Source of the DNA: Pestalotiopsis fici W106-1
Lineage: Eukaryota > Ascomycota > Sordariomycetes > Amphisphaeriales > Sporocadaceae
Length of the DNA stretch: 64,000 nucleotides
Assembly: GCF_000516985.1 (NCBI RefSeq)
Contig: NW_006917097.1
Location: 1,984,001 to 2,048,000, forward strand
Reading direction: 5' to 3'
Part shown: one piece after another, positions 1-9,678 of the stretch
Layout of the letters: every line of letters starts with the position of its first letter
Position numbering within the stretch: position 1 is the first letter of the stretch
Notes under the pieces: generated by a model
What the model saw: only the letters and a program-made list of their open reading frames with translations
What the model was told of the DNA's origin: nothing
Database searches by the model: none
Translations under genes and position numbers: made by a program

Positions 1-2497
1 ACATTGCTCGATCATCCCAATGTTTGTGGGCTTCGTGACGTGGTGCGCACAAACCATCACTGGTACATGCTCTTCGAATATGTAAACGGCGGCCAGATGC
101 TAGATTATATCATCTCGCATGGCAAACTAAAAGACAAGCAAGCAAGGAAATTCAGCCGGCAGATCGCGAGCGCCTTGGACTACTGCCACCGGAACAGTAT
201 TGTGCACCGTGATCTGAAGATCGAGAACATACTGATCGCCAAGACTGGAGACATCAAAATCATCGACTTTGGTCTCAGTAACCTGTTCGCCCCGCGAGGC
301 CACTTGAAAACCTTCTGTGGCAGTCTTTACTTTGCCGCTCCTGAGTTGCTTCAAGCTCGCGCCTACACCGGCCCAGAGGTGGACGTTTGGAGTTTCGGTA
401 TCGTGCTTTACGTCTTAGTCTGCGGTAAAGTTCCGTTCGATGATCAGAGCATGCCGGCCCTGCATGCAAAGATCAAGAAGGGACTGGTCGACTATCCCAG
501 CTGGCTCAGCACCGGTAAGATTTTGCTGCAATCTTTGTGATAGTCGACTATAACAATAAACTAACAACATTCCAGAATGTCGACATCTCCTCTCTCGAAT
601 GCTCGTTACAGATCCAAAGGCGCGTGCCACCATGCACGAAGTATTGAACCATCCATGGATGACGAAAGGCTATGGTGGCCCCCCAGAGAACCATTTGCCT
701 GCACGAGAACCACTAACACTGCCCCTCGACCAAGAAGTCATCAATGCCATGACAGGCTTCAACTTTGGACCACCTGAAGTCATCAAGGCGCAATTGACCA
801 GACTCATAGAGTCTGATGACTACAAGAGAGCGGTCGCCTTGTGGCAAAAGGAAAAGGACATACCTGCACCAATGAGGGATGTTGAAAAGAAGAGAGGCTT
901 TGGATTCGACTTTTACAAGAGAAGGAACTCGGCTAACAGCCGTGACAACCTCACAGCCCCCAGTTCAGAAGCTCTTGCGCTGGGTAGCGATCCCCTGAAT
1001 GCCTTCAGTCCTCTTATTTCAATCTACTACCTAGTTAGGGAGAAGCAGGGTAGAGACTCGGTTGATATTCAGCCCAAGCATCACGCGCCCAAGAATGCTG
1101 CCGACACGCCAATGCCAGAGATTGCACCACCACAAGAGGCGCACACCAATACTGCCGCTTACGAGATGCCGGGAGAGAAGCCTACTGGTGGGCGGTCTCG
1201 TCCTAGGGCACGAACGCACGGAGAAGACGATGCACCCGAAGAAGTCAAGAAGGCGCAGGTGTCGCCACCAGCTCCCAAGGCACCCGAGGGACAACTGGAG
1301 GTACCTCATAAGAAAGAAAGCGCGGCGGCTGGTCTGCTTCGGCGCTTTAGCACCCGACGTCGCAAGGAACCAGAGAGAGTAGAAAAGGATCGATCGCACC
1401 CACCAGTGGTCCACGTTCATTCACCCGAGCATACCGTCGCACCACGGAAGAGCTTTAGCATCAGGAGATCGAGGCGCGATCGAGACGAGACTGATGGTGC
1501 TCGCTTGCGTTCTGGCAGCAGCCAGCCTCAGCACCGAGATCTTCTGAGCTTGCCCTTGGCGGCCGGTGATAGCAGCTCAAGTAAGAAAGGGCTCGGACGG
1601 TCGACCAGTGTCAACTCGGCGGATTACAGAAGACGCCAGTACAATTCAGCCAGTCGAGTCGCCAAGGACCCGCCCCCAACAAGCGGCTCGGACCATTCAG
1701 GCACTGAAAAGTCAGGAGGAGAGCAACAGAAGGAGTCCCTCAACACCCGCGCAGCGTCGATGAGGGCCAAATCTCTGGGTCATGCTCGTAGGGAGAGCAT
1801 TCAAGCAAGACGACTCAAGAGAGAGGGCGCCCGCGCGGCTGATGTACCCGAGGAAACGGATGCGGAATTGGGCGAGGCAAGTGGCGCCTCGGCAGAACGA
1901 CTCGACGACTCTGAGCTGGCGAAGCCGGTCTTTCTCAAAGGTCTCTTCAGTGTTTCTACGACTTCGACGAAATCTGTACCGCAAATCCGCGCAGATGTCA
2001 AGCGAGTACTGAAACAACTTGGAGTGGACTACACGGAAATTCGAGGCGGATTCAGCTGCCGCCACAGGCCGAGCATTGATCTGCACAAGGTAACAGACGG
2101 CCCCGGTAGCCCTGTGGCCACACCGGGTCATAGACGGAGGTTTAGCTTTGGTCTCCGCAACGAAAAGGATCGGGATGAGCTACGAGAGATGGATAGAGTC
2201 CCCGGGACACCGCGGACACCTGGTAAAGGCCACCAGACTGACCGGAGTGCTTCCAACTCGGAACTCTCGGAGAATGGCAGCGTTCGCGACGCCGGCGGTT
2301 CCTCTCGAAGGGTGCCTGGAGAAACAACAACTCAGGTGCAGAGTGATCTGGGCGGCAGCATGACATTAGACTTTGAGATCTTCATTGTCAAAGTGCCTTT
2401 GTTATCTCTTCACGGATTGCAATTCAAGCGTATGGAAGGCAACACGTGGCAATTCAAGAACATGGCGGATCAGATTCTCAAGGAGCTACGGCTATGA
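1..2497 (+). CDS. kin1: Kin1-family Ser/Thr protein kinase, 5' truncated by window edge
   Basis: Exons are 1..514 and 576..2497. The 61-nt intron has donor GTAAGA, a CTAAC branch site at 561-565 and acceptor CAG; splicing joins the codons for Glu-Cys-Arg-His, as expected in the kinase C-lobe. The visible part is 811 residues and lacks the glycine loop and catalytic lysine, which lie upstream. Seen in the sequence: catalytic HRDLKIEN near residues 69-76, DFG near 89-91, APE near 112-114 and the Kin1-typical [10 protein letters not shown] stretch. A long, basic, Ser/Pro-rich, low-complexity linker follows. The C-terminal KA1 domain is in two blocks: [11 protein letters not shown] near 655-665 and the end block near 760-811 ([14 protein letters not shown]), which reaches the stop codon. 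Family knowledge: Kin1/PAR-1-related kinases act at the plasma membrane in polarity, exocytosis, cell-wall integrity and septation; KA1 binds acidic lipids. The assignment is firm; the 5' end is unknown. Confidence 0.95.
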
Positions 2498-4516
2498 GCT
2501 CATGCTAATCCAAGATTTTGAGATGGAGATCAGGTAATGCAAAAAAGGGGCGAGCAGCAGCATGGGACAATGCAATCACCATTGGAATACGTGTTTCTTT
2601 GACAGATGTCCCGAGCATTTCAGATTCTCGGGAGCAAGGCATAGCAAGCAACAACACGATATGCGAAACGATGCTTGTGTACCAAAGGGTCAGCGATGTA
2701 TGTTTGTATTAATAACTGTGGGAAGACGAGAAGGTGCACGAAAGGGGAAGGGGGCAGAAGGACAGCCGAGGCCGGCGTTTTCCAAAGACAAGGGAGCACT
2801 GCGAGTTCAAATGGCCGTCTAGACTTTTGGGACGAATTGTTTTCCTTAGAATAGGAACAGGATACGATGATAATAATGTGTGGACTGCACATGTGGCAGA
2901 TCCTATATATAATATATTTCTTGTGGTGGCTTGTAAGTTTTCTGATTCAGAGATGAACGTGCACTTGTGCTCTATACTTCCACACACGTCTTGTGCGACA
3001 TGCCCATCGATAAGTACCTAGGGTGTTTCTGCAACCACTGTTCTCAAGAAAAACTGAAATATGTGCATGGGAGAATCCATACATGATGCATAGGCTCAGA
3101 GCGTGCAGCAGAAACCACGAATCGGGGATGCTGCATGTGGGGACCGCTAATAAAGTCTCACATTCCTCAATAACCCAATCGATCTGGGCAGCACTACCGT
3201 GTGTTCGTTCAGTCGGAGTAGCCAAGGTCGCTTTCTTTTGGAGGGGAGGGGGGGGGGAGAAGGACGAAGGAAAAAAAAAAAAGCAATTATGTGAGCATGA
3301 GAAAGAAGGACTACGAACATCCCAGCGTCTTTTTTATTAACTGTCACGGTTCATTTTACGCCTCAGCTAAGGGGAATCGTGCCATTATGATCAAGCCATC
3401 GATAGAAAACCGGGTGTGACGGTTGTCGTCCAAAGGGCCAGGTGAAAAAAAAAAAGGGCCCCACCATCATCAGCCCTCTTGGTTCTCTCCTTGTCTTCTG
3501 CTTGGCTGATGGGGTGGACGGACATCGTTCAAGGCTCTTTGGTGTTTGGCTTGGCGGCCGGGCAGAGATGAAAGGGTACCTGAGGCTCGGGTTCTTCCGG
3601 GGGGTTGAGATGCGCAGAAAGGCAGATGAGATTCTAGCGATTTAACGGTTTTCTTGGGCTTGGTAACTTGGTTCACCCTAGCACGAGATACCAGAAGTCC
3701 AAGTAGCGCGCTAACGCGCTGTCAATGGTCCTAAGCAAGCAAGGTTCTGGCCGTGGATCGACCAAATCTGAGGGGCCGCTTAGTCTTAGCGCCTCGAAAA
3801 TCGAACGATGTCCTCGACGCCTCCTTCCCGCTGGAGTCGCATCGTACGGCCCGCGCAAACTGGCTATGACTGGCTGGCCCAGCAAAGTGAGTTGCATGTT
3901 TCTTGTTCCTCTCCCCAATTCCAGTCTGCTCTTGTCCCAACCCGCATAGCAGCAGCAGCGCATCGTTAGCAGCACAATCGAAGTCTCAGTACCAAAGCAG
4001 CAGAGTAATTGTCCGTAAGAGAGAGAGAAAAAAAAAAGCTGAAACACTCTGTACCACCGTGGGAGAAGGACCTGCGGCAAGAGGAATCACCGAGTCTATC
4101 CCGCGCTTCGTTTCGCTCACTCGCTCTCTCTCTCTTCCCCCCTCAGAACCAAACCACCACTATTCATAATAGTAGTTCAAGTCTTCCACTTCGCCGTCCC
4201 CCGGTTTTTCCTCATTTCTGCTAACATCATCCCGTCTACCGGCCATTCTCTGCTTTCCCCTCTAATTGCGACTCCCACCGTGCTATTGACGACCCCCCAG
4301 ACGGCAGCCCATTGATTTATCTCCGTCGTCCTGGCCTGATCATCAGCCCACCCTGTGCCCACGCCTGGTACAGCACTCCTGGTTCCCGCCCTTTTGCACT
4401 CAGTCAGTAAACCACACACGAGCGTTGCCCTGCCTGGGGGAACGCACCACACCCTAGGCTGCGCTGAGTGGTGTCGGGCCACTCTCGCATTTCATGGTCC
4501 CAACGCCAGTTCCAGC
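2498..4516. other. Intergenic: kin1 3' region and sre1 promoter/leader
   Basis: About 2.0 kb with no supportable gene. It holds short homopolymers (G tract near 3242-3258, A tract near 3271-3282) and, in the 600 bases before the sre1 start, CT-rich stretches typical of fungal promoters and leaders. It contains a candidate SREBP site at 4342-4352 and a short upstream ORF that overlaps the sre1 start. Small ORFs here have no protein-like composition. Confidence 0.7.
4342..4352 (+). promoter_or_regulatory. Candidate SREBP-binding site upstream of sre1
   Basis: The eleven bases ATCAGCCCACC differ at one position from the classical sterol regulatory element ATCACCCCAC over its ten bases. They match at every position the Aspergillus SrbA consensus as I recall it, (A/G)TCA(T/C/G)(C/G)CCAC(T/C). 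The site lies 165-175 bases before the sre1 ATG, so autoregulation is plausible. This is a motif match only. Confidence 0.45.
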
Positions 4517-4559
4517 ATGGCTTCTTACTTTGATGGCAATAACACCTACGTCCCAGTGA
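4494..4559 (+). promoter_or_regulatory. Upstream ORF overlapping the sre1 start codon
   Basis: An ATG at 4494 opens a 21-codon frame that ends with TGA at 4557-4559. It begins 23 bases before the sre1 ATG (4517) and overlaps the first 43 bases of sre1 in another frame. Its context is weak (T at -3), while the main ATG has A at -3 and G at +4. If the mRNA starts upstream of it, leaky scanning would be needed to translate sre1. Confidence 0.4.
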
Positions 4560-7517
4560 CGGAGGGCGAACCCTTCACTGATCCTTCCTGGGACTTTAAT
4601 CCGTACAACGACTCGCCATCCTTCACCTACGACTCGACTCCCCTCTTCTCAGAGGACTGGAAGCAGATCCAGCAGCCTCAGCAGCAGCAGCAGCCAGAAT
4701 CAAACGAGCTGTCCATCAAGGAGCAGCCGTCACAAGCGTCCATCACACCACCGTCGACGAGCGACTTCCTACCGCCGGACGTCAATGGACTGCCTTATCC
4801 TTTACAGACTCAGCCAGCTGTCCCTGCAATGGCCATGAACACCTTGACCGAGTCGCAAAGACGGAAACTCCAAAGCATTGCCATGCCCGCTCACTTGCAG
4901 TATCAGTCTCCCAAGAGCGAGCCCAGTCCCGAGTCGGCTTCCAAGTCGGCTTCCATGTCACCTAGTGACGGAGGCTCTAAATCCAATTGCCGTAAGCGCA
5001 AGTCATCAGTCGAGGACGACGACGAAGACGACGACGATTTGGATGGTCCACATCCCGTGAAGAAGACAGCCCATAACATGATCGAAAAGCGGTATCGTAC
5101 CAACTTGAATGACAAGATAGCTGCTCTTCGTGACAGCGTACCAAGCTTGCGCATCATGTCAAAAAGCTCCCGTGGCGAAGATACCACAGCCGACAGGGAA
5201 GAACTACACGGTTTGACTCCTGCCCACAAGTTGAACAAGGCCACTGTGAGTTTTCCTTTCAAAAGCCGTCGCATCATGTCGCATTGAGTACAAGCATGCA
5301 ACTAACTCCATAATGTAGGTGCTAAGCAAGGCAACCGAGTATATCCGCCATCTGGAGAAGCGCAACGTTCGCTTGGCAGATGAAAACAGTGCCATGCAAC
5401 AGCGAATCGCCGCGTTCGAGAAATTATTCTTGTCCGGCGCTATGAACGGTGCCATCAGCCCAATCCAGCAGGCACCTACTCCGGGCCAGTATCCACGTGA
5501 TGCGGTGAGAATGAACCGTTCACCACCCATGCCCACGACCTCGGGCCCTCATGCGGAACCTCAGGGCATGATGACTGTTCCCGAAGATATGAAGCGCATT
5601 CTTGCCGCTCAAATGGCTGTGGGACAGCCGTATCCAGTTCCCCAACAGCCATTCCGGAGACCCGACCCAGCCATGGTGAGGCAGCAACAAATCCATCAAC
5701 AGCAGCAGCAGATGCAAGCTGGAGCGTGGCAAAATACTGCTCCCTACTTTGGCAAGCTTATGGTAGGCTCGCTGGCTGGGTTGATGATACTTGAGGCTGT
5801 TCGCGAGAATGAAAAGAGCGACGACAGAAGCACTGCCCGCGGACTTTCTTCATTGCCATTCAACCTGCTCGGCTCACTCATTTCATCCTTGAACATCGAT
5901 TTCATGGGCTACCATCTAGATGCCGGGGAGATTCTTACTTCTCTCAAGTATGTATTGGTGCTTTGTTGTCTTTGGTGGGCAATCATTCCATCGCTATTCA
6001 GGAAAAGCCCCCCAAAGCCGAAAACTTCCACCCAAGGTCCAAGCTCTCTTGGAGCCGCTCCTTCTCCAGCATCGCCAATTCATGTTCGTCGGCAAGCCTG
6101 GCTCACCGCTATCCAAAATGTCTGGATCCCTCGCCACAACTTCTTCCTTGAGGCTGCAGCACTCGGCCTAAAAACAATGAAGCTTAGTCTGCGAAACCTC
6201 ATTGGCGTCAGCGGATATCAGATGTTGACTGGCCTTTCGGAAGAGCAGGAAGCCGCTCGTGTCAAGGCCTGGTCTATTGCTCTTGACGCACAGTTGGCTG
6301 GCGGTGATGTGGAGATCAACAAGAGCCGTCTGACACTCACTCTTGTTGCGTCTGGCACTTTGCCTGACACGCCCCTGCGACTCATGCTCAAGGCACTTCA
6401 TATTCGTATCCTGCTGTGGGAAGTAGGCTTGACGGGTGTGCAGCTCGGCATTTTTAATACGATAGCCTCAAAGATGGCACGATCTAAATGGAACGAGGCT
6501 CGAGATCTCCACCGCCTATCAAAGCAGTTGCGCCGCGGAGGCAATGAGCAATATGAGGACGATCTGCCTGACCACCTCACCATACTACTCGAGCAAGACG
6601 CTGATGAGGTATTCAACCAGAGTGTTGTCCAACGCGCTCACAATCTGGCGTGGAACCGACCCACCGACCTTGATGCTATTGGTGTCACCGATGGCATGGA
6701 CGCGGTGGTTGAGGATACCGCTATTCGTTCTCCGATGGATGCTGTGGCAGCTTGGTGGTCGACCTTGACTCTTCAGAGCGCCCTCACGAACAGCCTCTTG
6801 GTCAGAGATGACGAAGATGGCGAGATCACACAAAATGTTGAAGACGGTATCATGCTAGCCCTGAGAGTTGCTCCAGTCGGCTCAATCGCACAAAATCGTG
6901 CCCTCGTAGCTCGCGCTGTCCTCTTCAACGAGAAGCGCGGTGCCAATATTGCAGCCGTCATCCAGGCTATCGGCCCTTACACCGCATCTCAGGACTGCTG
7001 TGGTGGCCACGACGACGAAGAGACGGCACCTGATACTCCTAATATCGACATTCCCGACTCCATATCATCACAGGCCGAGGTATATATGTCTCTTCAATGC
7101 GCCAAGGCAATTGCCCATCTGCAACGATACGCACCGCCTGAAGAGCCCACTAGCGTCTATCCCATTATCGAGAATGAGATTGACGTGACAAATGAATTGT
7201 CGTTACTCGGCTACACTGCTGCCTTCACCTTGATGAACCGTCTTGCTGGCCACGAAATCGCCGCGGAGACCTGCAGCCGTGCTCTTGAGAAGCTCTCAGG
7301 TAATCTGCGGATATGGATAGGCAAGGACAGCTGGCTGGATTCTGAAGTGAAGCAGGAGATGGTGGAACGATGCTTAGCCGTCACCCGTGGCATGGTCGGG
7401 ATGGATATTGACACCGACACCGGCTACGGCAGCATGAGCGACTCCGAAGTCGACCACGACGCTGGATTCAGTAGCGACTCTGAACAATTTTCAGTCTCTT
7501 CGGCCTCGGACTCTTGA
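4517..7517 (+). CDS. sre1: Sterol regulatory element-binding protein (Sre1/SrbA type)
   Basis: Exons are 4517..5245 and 5319..7517. The 73-nt intron (GTGAGT, branch CTAAC, TAG) falls at phase 0 inside the second helix of the bHLH; the product is 975 residues. The ATG at 4517 was chosen over an in-frame upstream ATG because of its better context and a sensible N-terminus (MASYFDG). Domains: acidic/Gln-rich activation region (1-80); bHLH about 181-255 with [15 protein letters not shown], including the tyrosine that marks SREBPs; Gln-rich linker; two membrane segments near 390-405 and 453-470 around a short lumenal loop; long C-terminal DUF2014/SREBP_C region; acidic Ser-rich tail. Family knowledge: held in the ER as a precursor, cleaved when sterol or oxygen is low, the freed N-terminal half activates ergosterol, iron and hypoxia genes. 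A candidate SREBP site lies in its own promoter. Confidence 0.95.
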
Positions 7518-8287
7518 GGATCCACCATAAAACGGCAACTTTGCACAAAATACAGCCTCACGAGAGCGAATGGAACGCTTGCGTGTTGATTCAAAGGTCT
7601 CAGGCTGGCTGCAGGCAATACCATTGTTGTAATGATTATTCCTACCTTATTTGGCGTTGTGTTACTGGGAGAATCAACCCTCCCATGCGATGGAGTCGGT
7701 CAATTACTTCATGATATCACACTTTTCCAGCGTCTGTCGATTAGCTGTATTCGACGGTCTGTCATTATTTGCGACATTTATATTAGACGGTCATGTACAA
7801 ATATCATTCGCTACCCACTTGCACCGAATTGGGTCGTACACGCACGAGTGACGGGATTGGTACAGGATATAGGCGTTTGGGAGCTCACGGAGCCGAAGCG
7901 GAGCCGGAGCTGGTTAGGAATGGGATTTGCGATGTTTCTCCGGCGTCGGCCCAATACAGTGGCTAAGTCGGCTTTCCTTTGTCTGAGGACCCGATCACCT
8001 ACATGAGAGTCACTGAATTTCTTCCAGATGATCTAGACTGTAGTAGTTTGTTAGGACCAACAATTAGACGTCATTTTTGCAGCCAGCCACATGGAGTTAT
8101 GCCACAATCGACTCGAGATCCAGGTACCTGGCCATAGGTACGACGTCTGCGTATAGGACGGCGTCTGTGGAGGGAGAAGGTATCTTAAAGCAGCTTGCCA
8201 GGCTGGCAAAATGCTCAACGAATTTTGCCCACAAAACCAATCTCCTAGACAAGCTCGACGAGATAGATGCTAGAGACGGCAGTCGTC

Positions 8288-8320
8288 GGGTCGCGCCAGT
8301 CCAGTCTCCAGGCGCGACCC
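8288..8320. repeat. Perfect 10-bp GC-rich inverted repeat (hairpin)
   Basis: GGGTCGCGCC (8288-8297) is followed after 13 bases by its exact reverse complement GGCGCGACCC (8311-8320). Nine of the ten pairs are G-C. It lies about 0.8 kb downstream of sre1 in otherwise empty sequence. It could form a stable RNA hairpin if transcribed, or be a protein-binding dyad; no function can be assigned. Confidence 0.6.
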
Positions 8321-9026
8321 CTTTCCTTTGTCTTGCCGGCACCAAAGTCGCCCAACTACGCCAACTACGACACTATGCTCTTAGACAATGCATGTACCTA
8401 GACTTATGTAGGCGTCTGTCGAACTACGCCCTATACGTCGATCAATGGTATCGAGATCGACGCTCTGGCCTACGGAGTCGCTCAACCTGACTCGGCCGGA
8501 TGAGTCGGCGGGGACAGGAAACTGTGCTTGCTTTGTAATACGCGCGCCTGTCTTTTGTCATTCCGAGACGATGGACCAAGACATAGAGCAACCCGGTAGG
8601 CCAAGCTAGCGGCCGACTTCCCGGAATTGAGCAATCATGGTAGCGAATTGTGGTGCGCTATGCCAGACGACCACCGTCTCCCGCCCCCCTGAGATGGGTC
8701 CCGTTTTCTCCCCTACATAGCCTCCGCAACTCTCCATGTCAAAAGGATGGACGAGGTTAGCGGAAAGTCAACTTTGGCAGGGGAGAGTCGTCGGTCCCAT
8801 GGTCCTCCGAGTGCGAGCAGACAAGAAGTTGGGTGGTGGTTGCACGAGCTCGGACATTTTGCTACCCGAACAATCTAGCGTATATGGGGGTGTTCTTTTT
8901 AGAGTTTACTCCTGGCCTGCAAGCTGCTTTTTATGTTTGCCTTGTTTGACGCGCGATTAGATGTGGATTCGTGGGGTCTTTTTTTTTTCCTTCTTGTTGC
9001 TCTGGATCTACTGCGGCAGAGATGCC

Positions 9027-9050
9027 CGCTTCGGCGCTTCGGCGCTTCGG
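9027..9050. repeat. Tandem octamer CGCTTCGG x3
   Basis: Three exact, adjacent copies of CGCTTCGG. It is a short local duplication in non-coding sequence. Confidence 0.7.
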
Positions 9051-9578
9051 GTCAAACGTGTAGATGTTCTTCTTGGATCTGTCCTCGAGATCCTGTTGGC
9101 GAACCGGGTTTGGCTCTATAATGTGGGATAAACTAGAGAGGATTTCCTTTGCAACCTTCGTGATCCTTCCTCGGTAGATGAGTGCCGGGACTATGGACTA
9201 TACAAGACTACTTGGTAGTCATACAGCGCTACATGACTACGCACAGTGATTTGCAGTGTATAGAAAGTACATCCTAAAACGGAAAGCCGACGTACAACTT
9301 TTCACGCGAGTTGTCTCTTCCATCCAGATATGGTGGGAAAGGGAGAGACAGGCTTGAAGAGTACATAGGATATCTAGACTGATGAACAATCATGCATTAG
9401 CTCCATTGCACAAGACGAGGTACCTCTATTGAGCTACCTCGAGACAGTACCTCTCGATACTATATGCAAGTACTGCTCGACTATAGCAGAATGCAGTATA
9501 GTCACTGCATAGTTGCTTGGGGCTTGGGGGCCGGGTCTGTCAAGTCCCGCCATAGTCACGCATTAGGGGACGCCCCCC

Positions 9579-9678
9579 NNNNNNNNNNNNNNNNNNNNNN
9601 NNNNNNNNNNNNNNNNNNNNNNNNNNNNNNNNNNNNNNNNNNNNNNNNNNNNNNNNNNNNNNNNNNNNNNNNNNNNNN
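9579..9678. other. Assembly gap (100 N)
   Basis: Exactly 100 N bases, the customary placeholder for a scaffold gap of unknown size. The left flank ends in a C tract, so difficult sequence may have caused the break. Material may be missing here. Confidence 0.98.
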
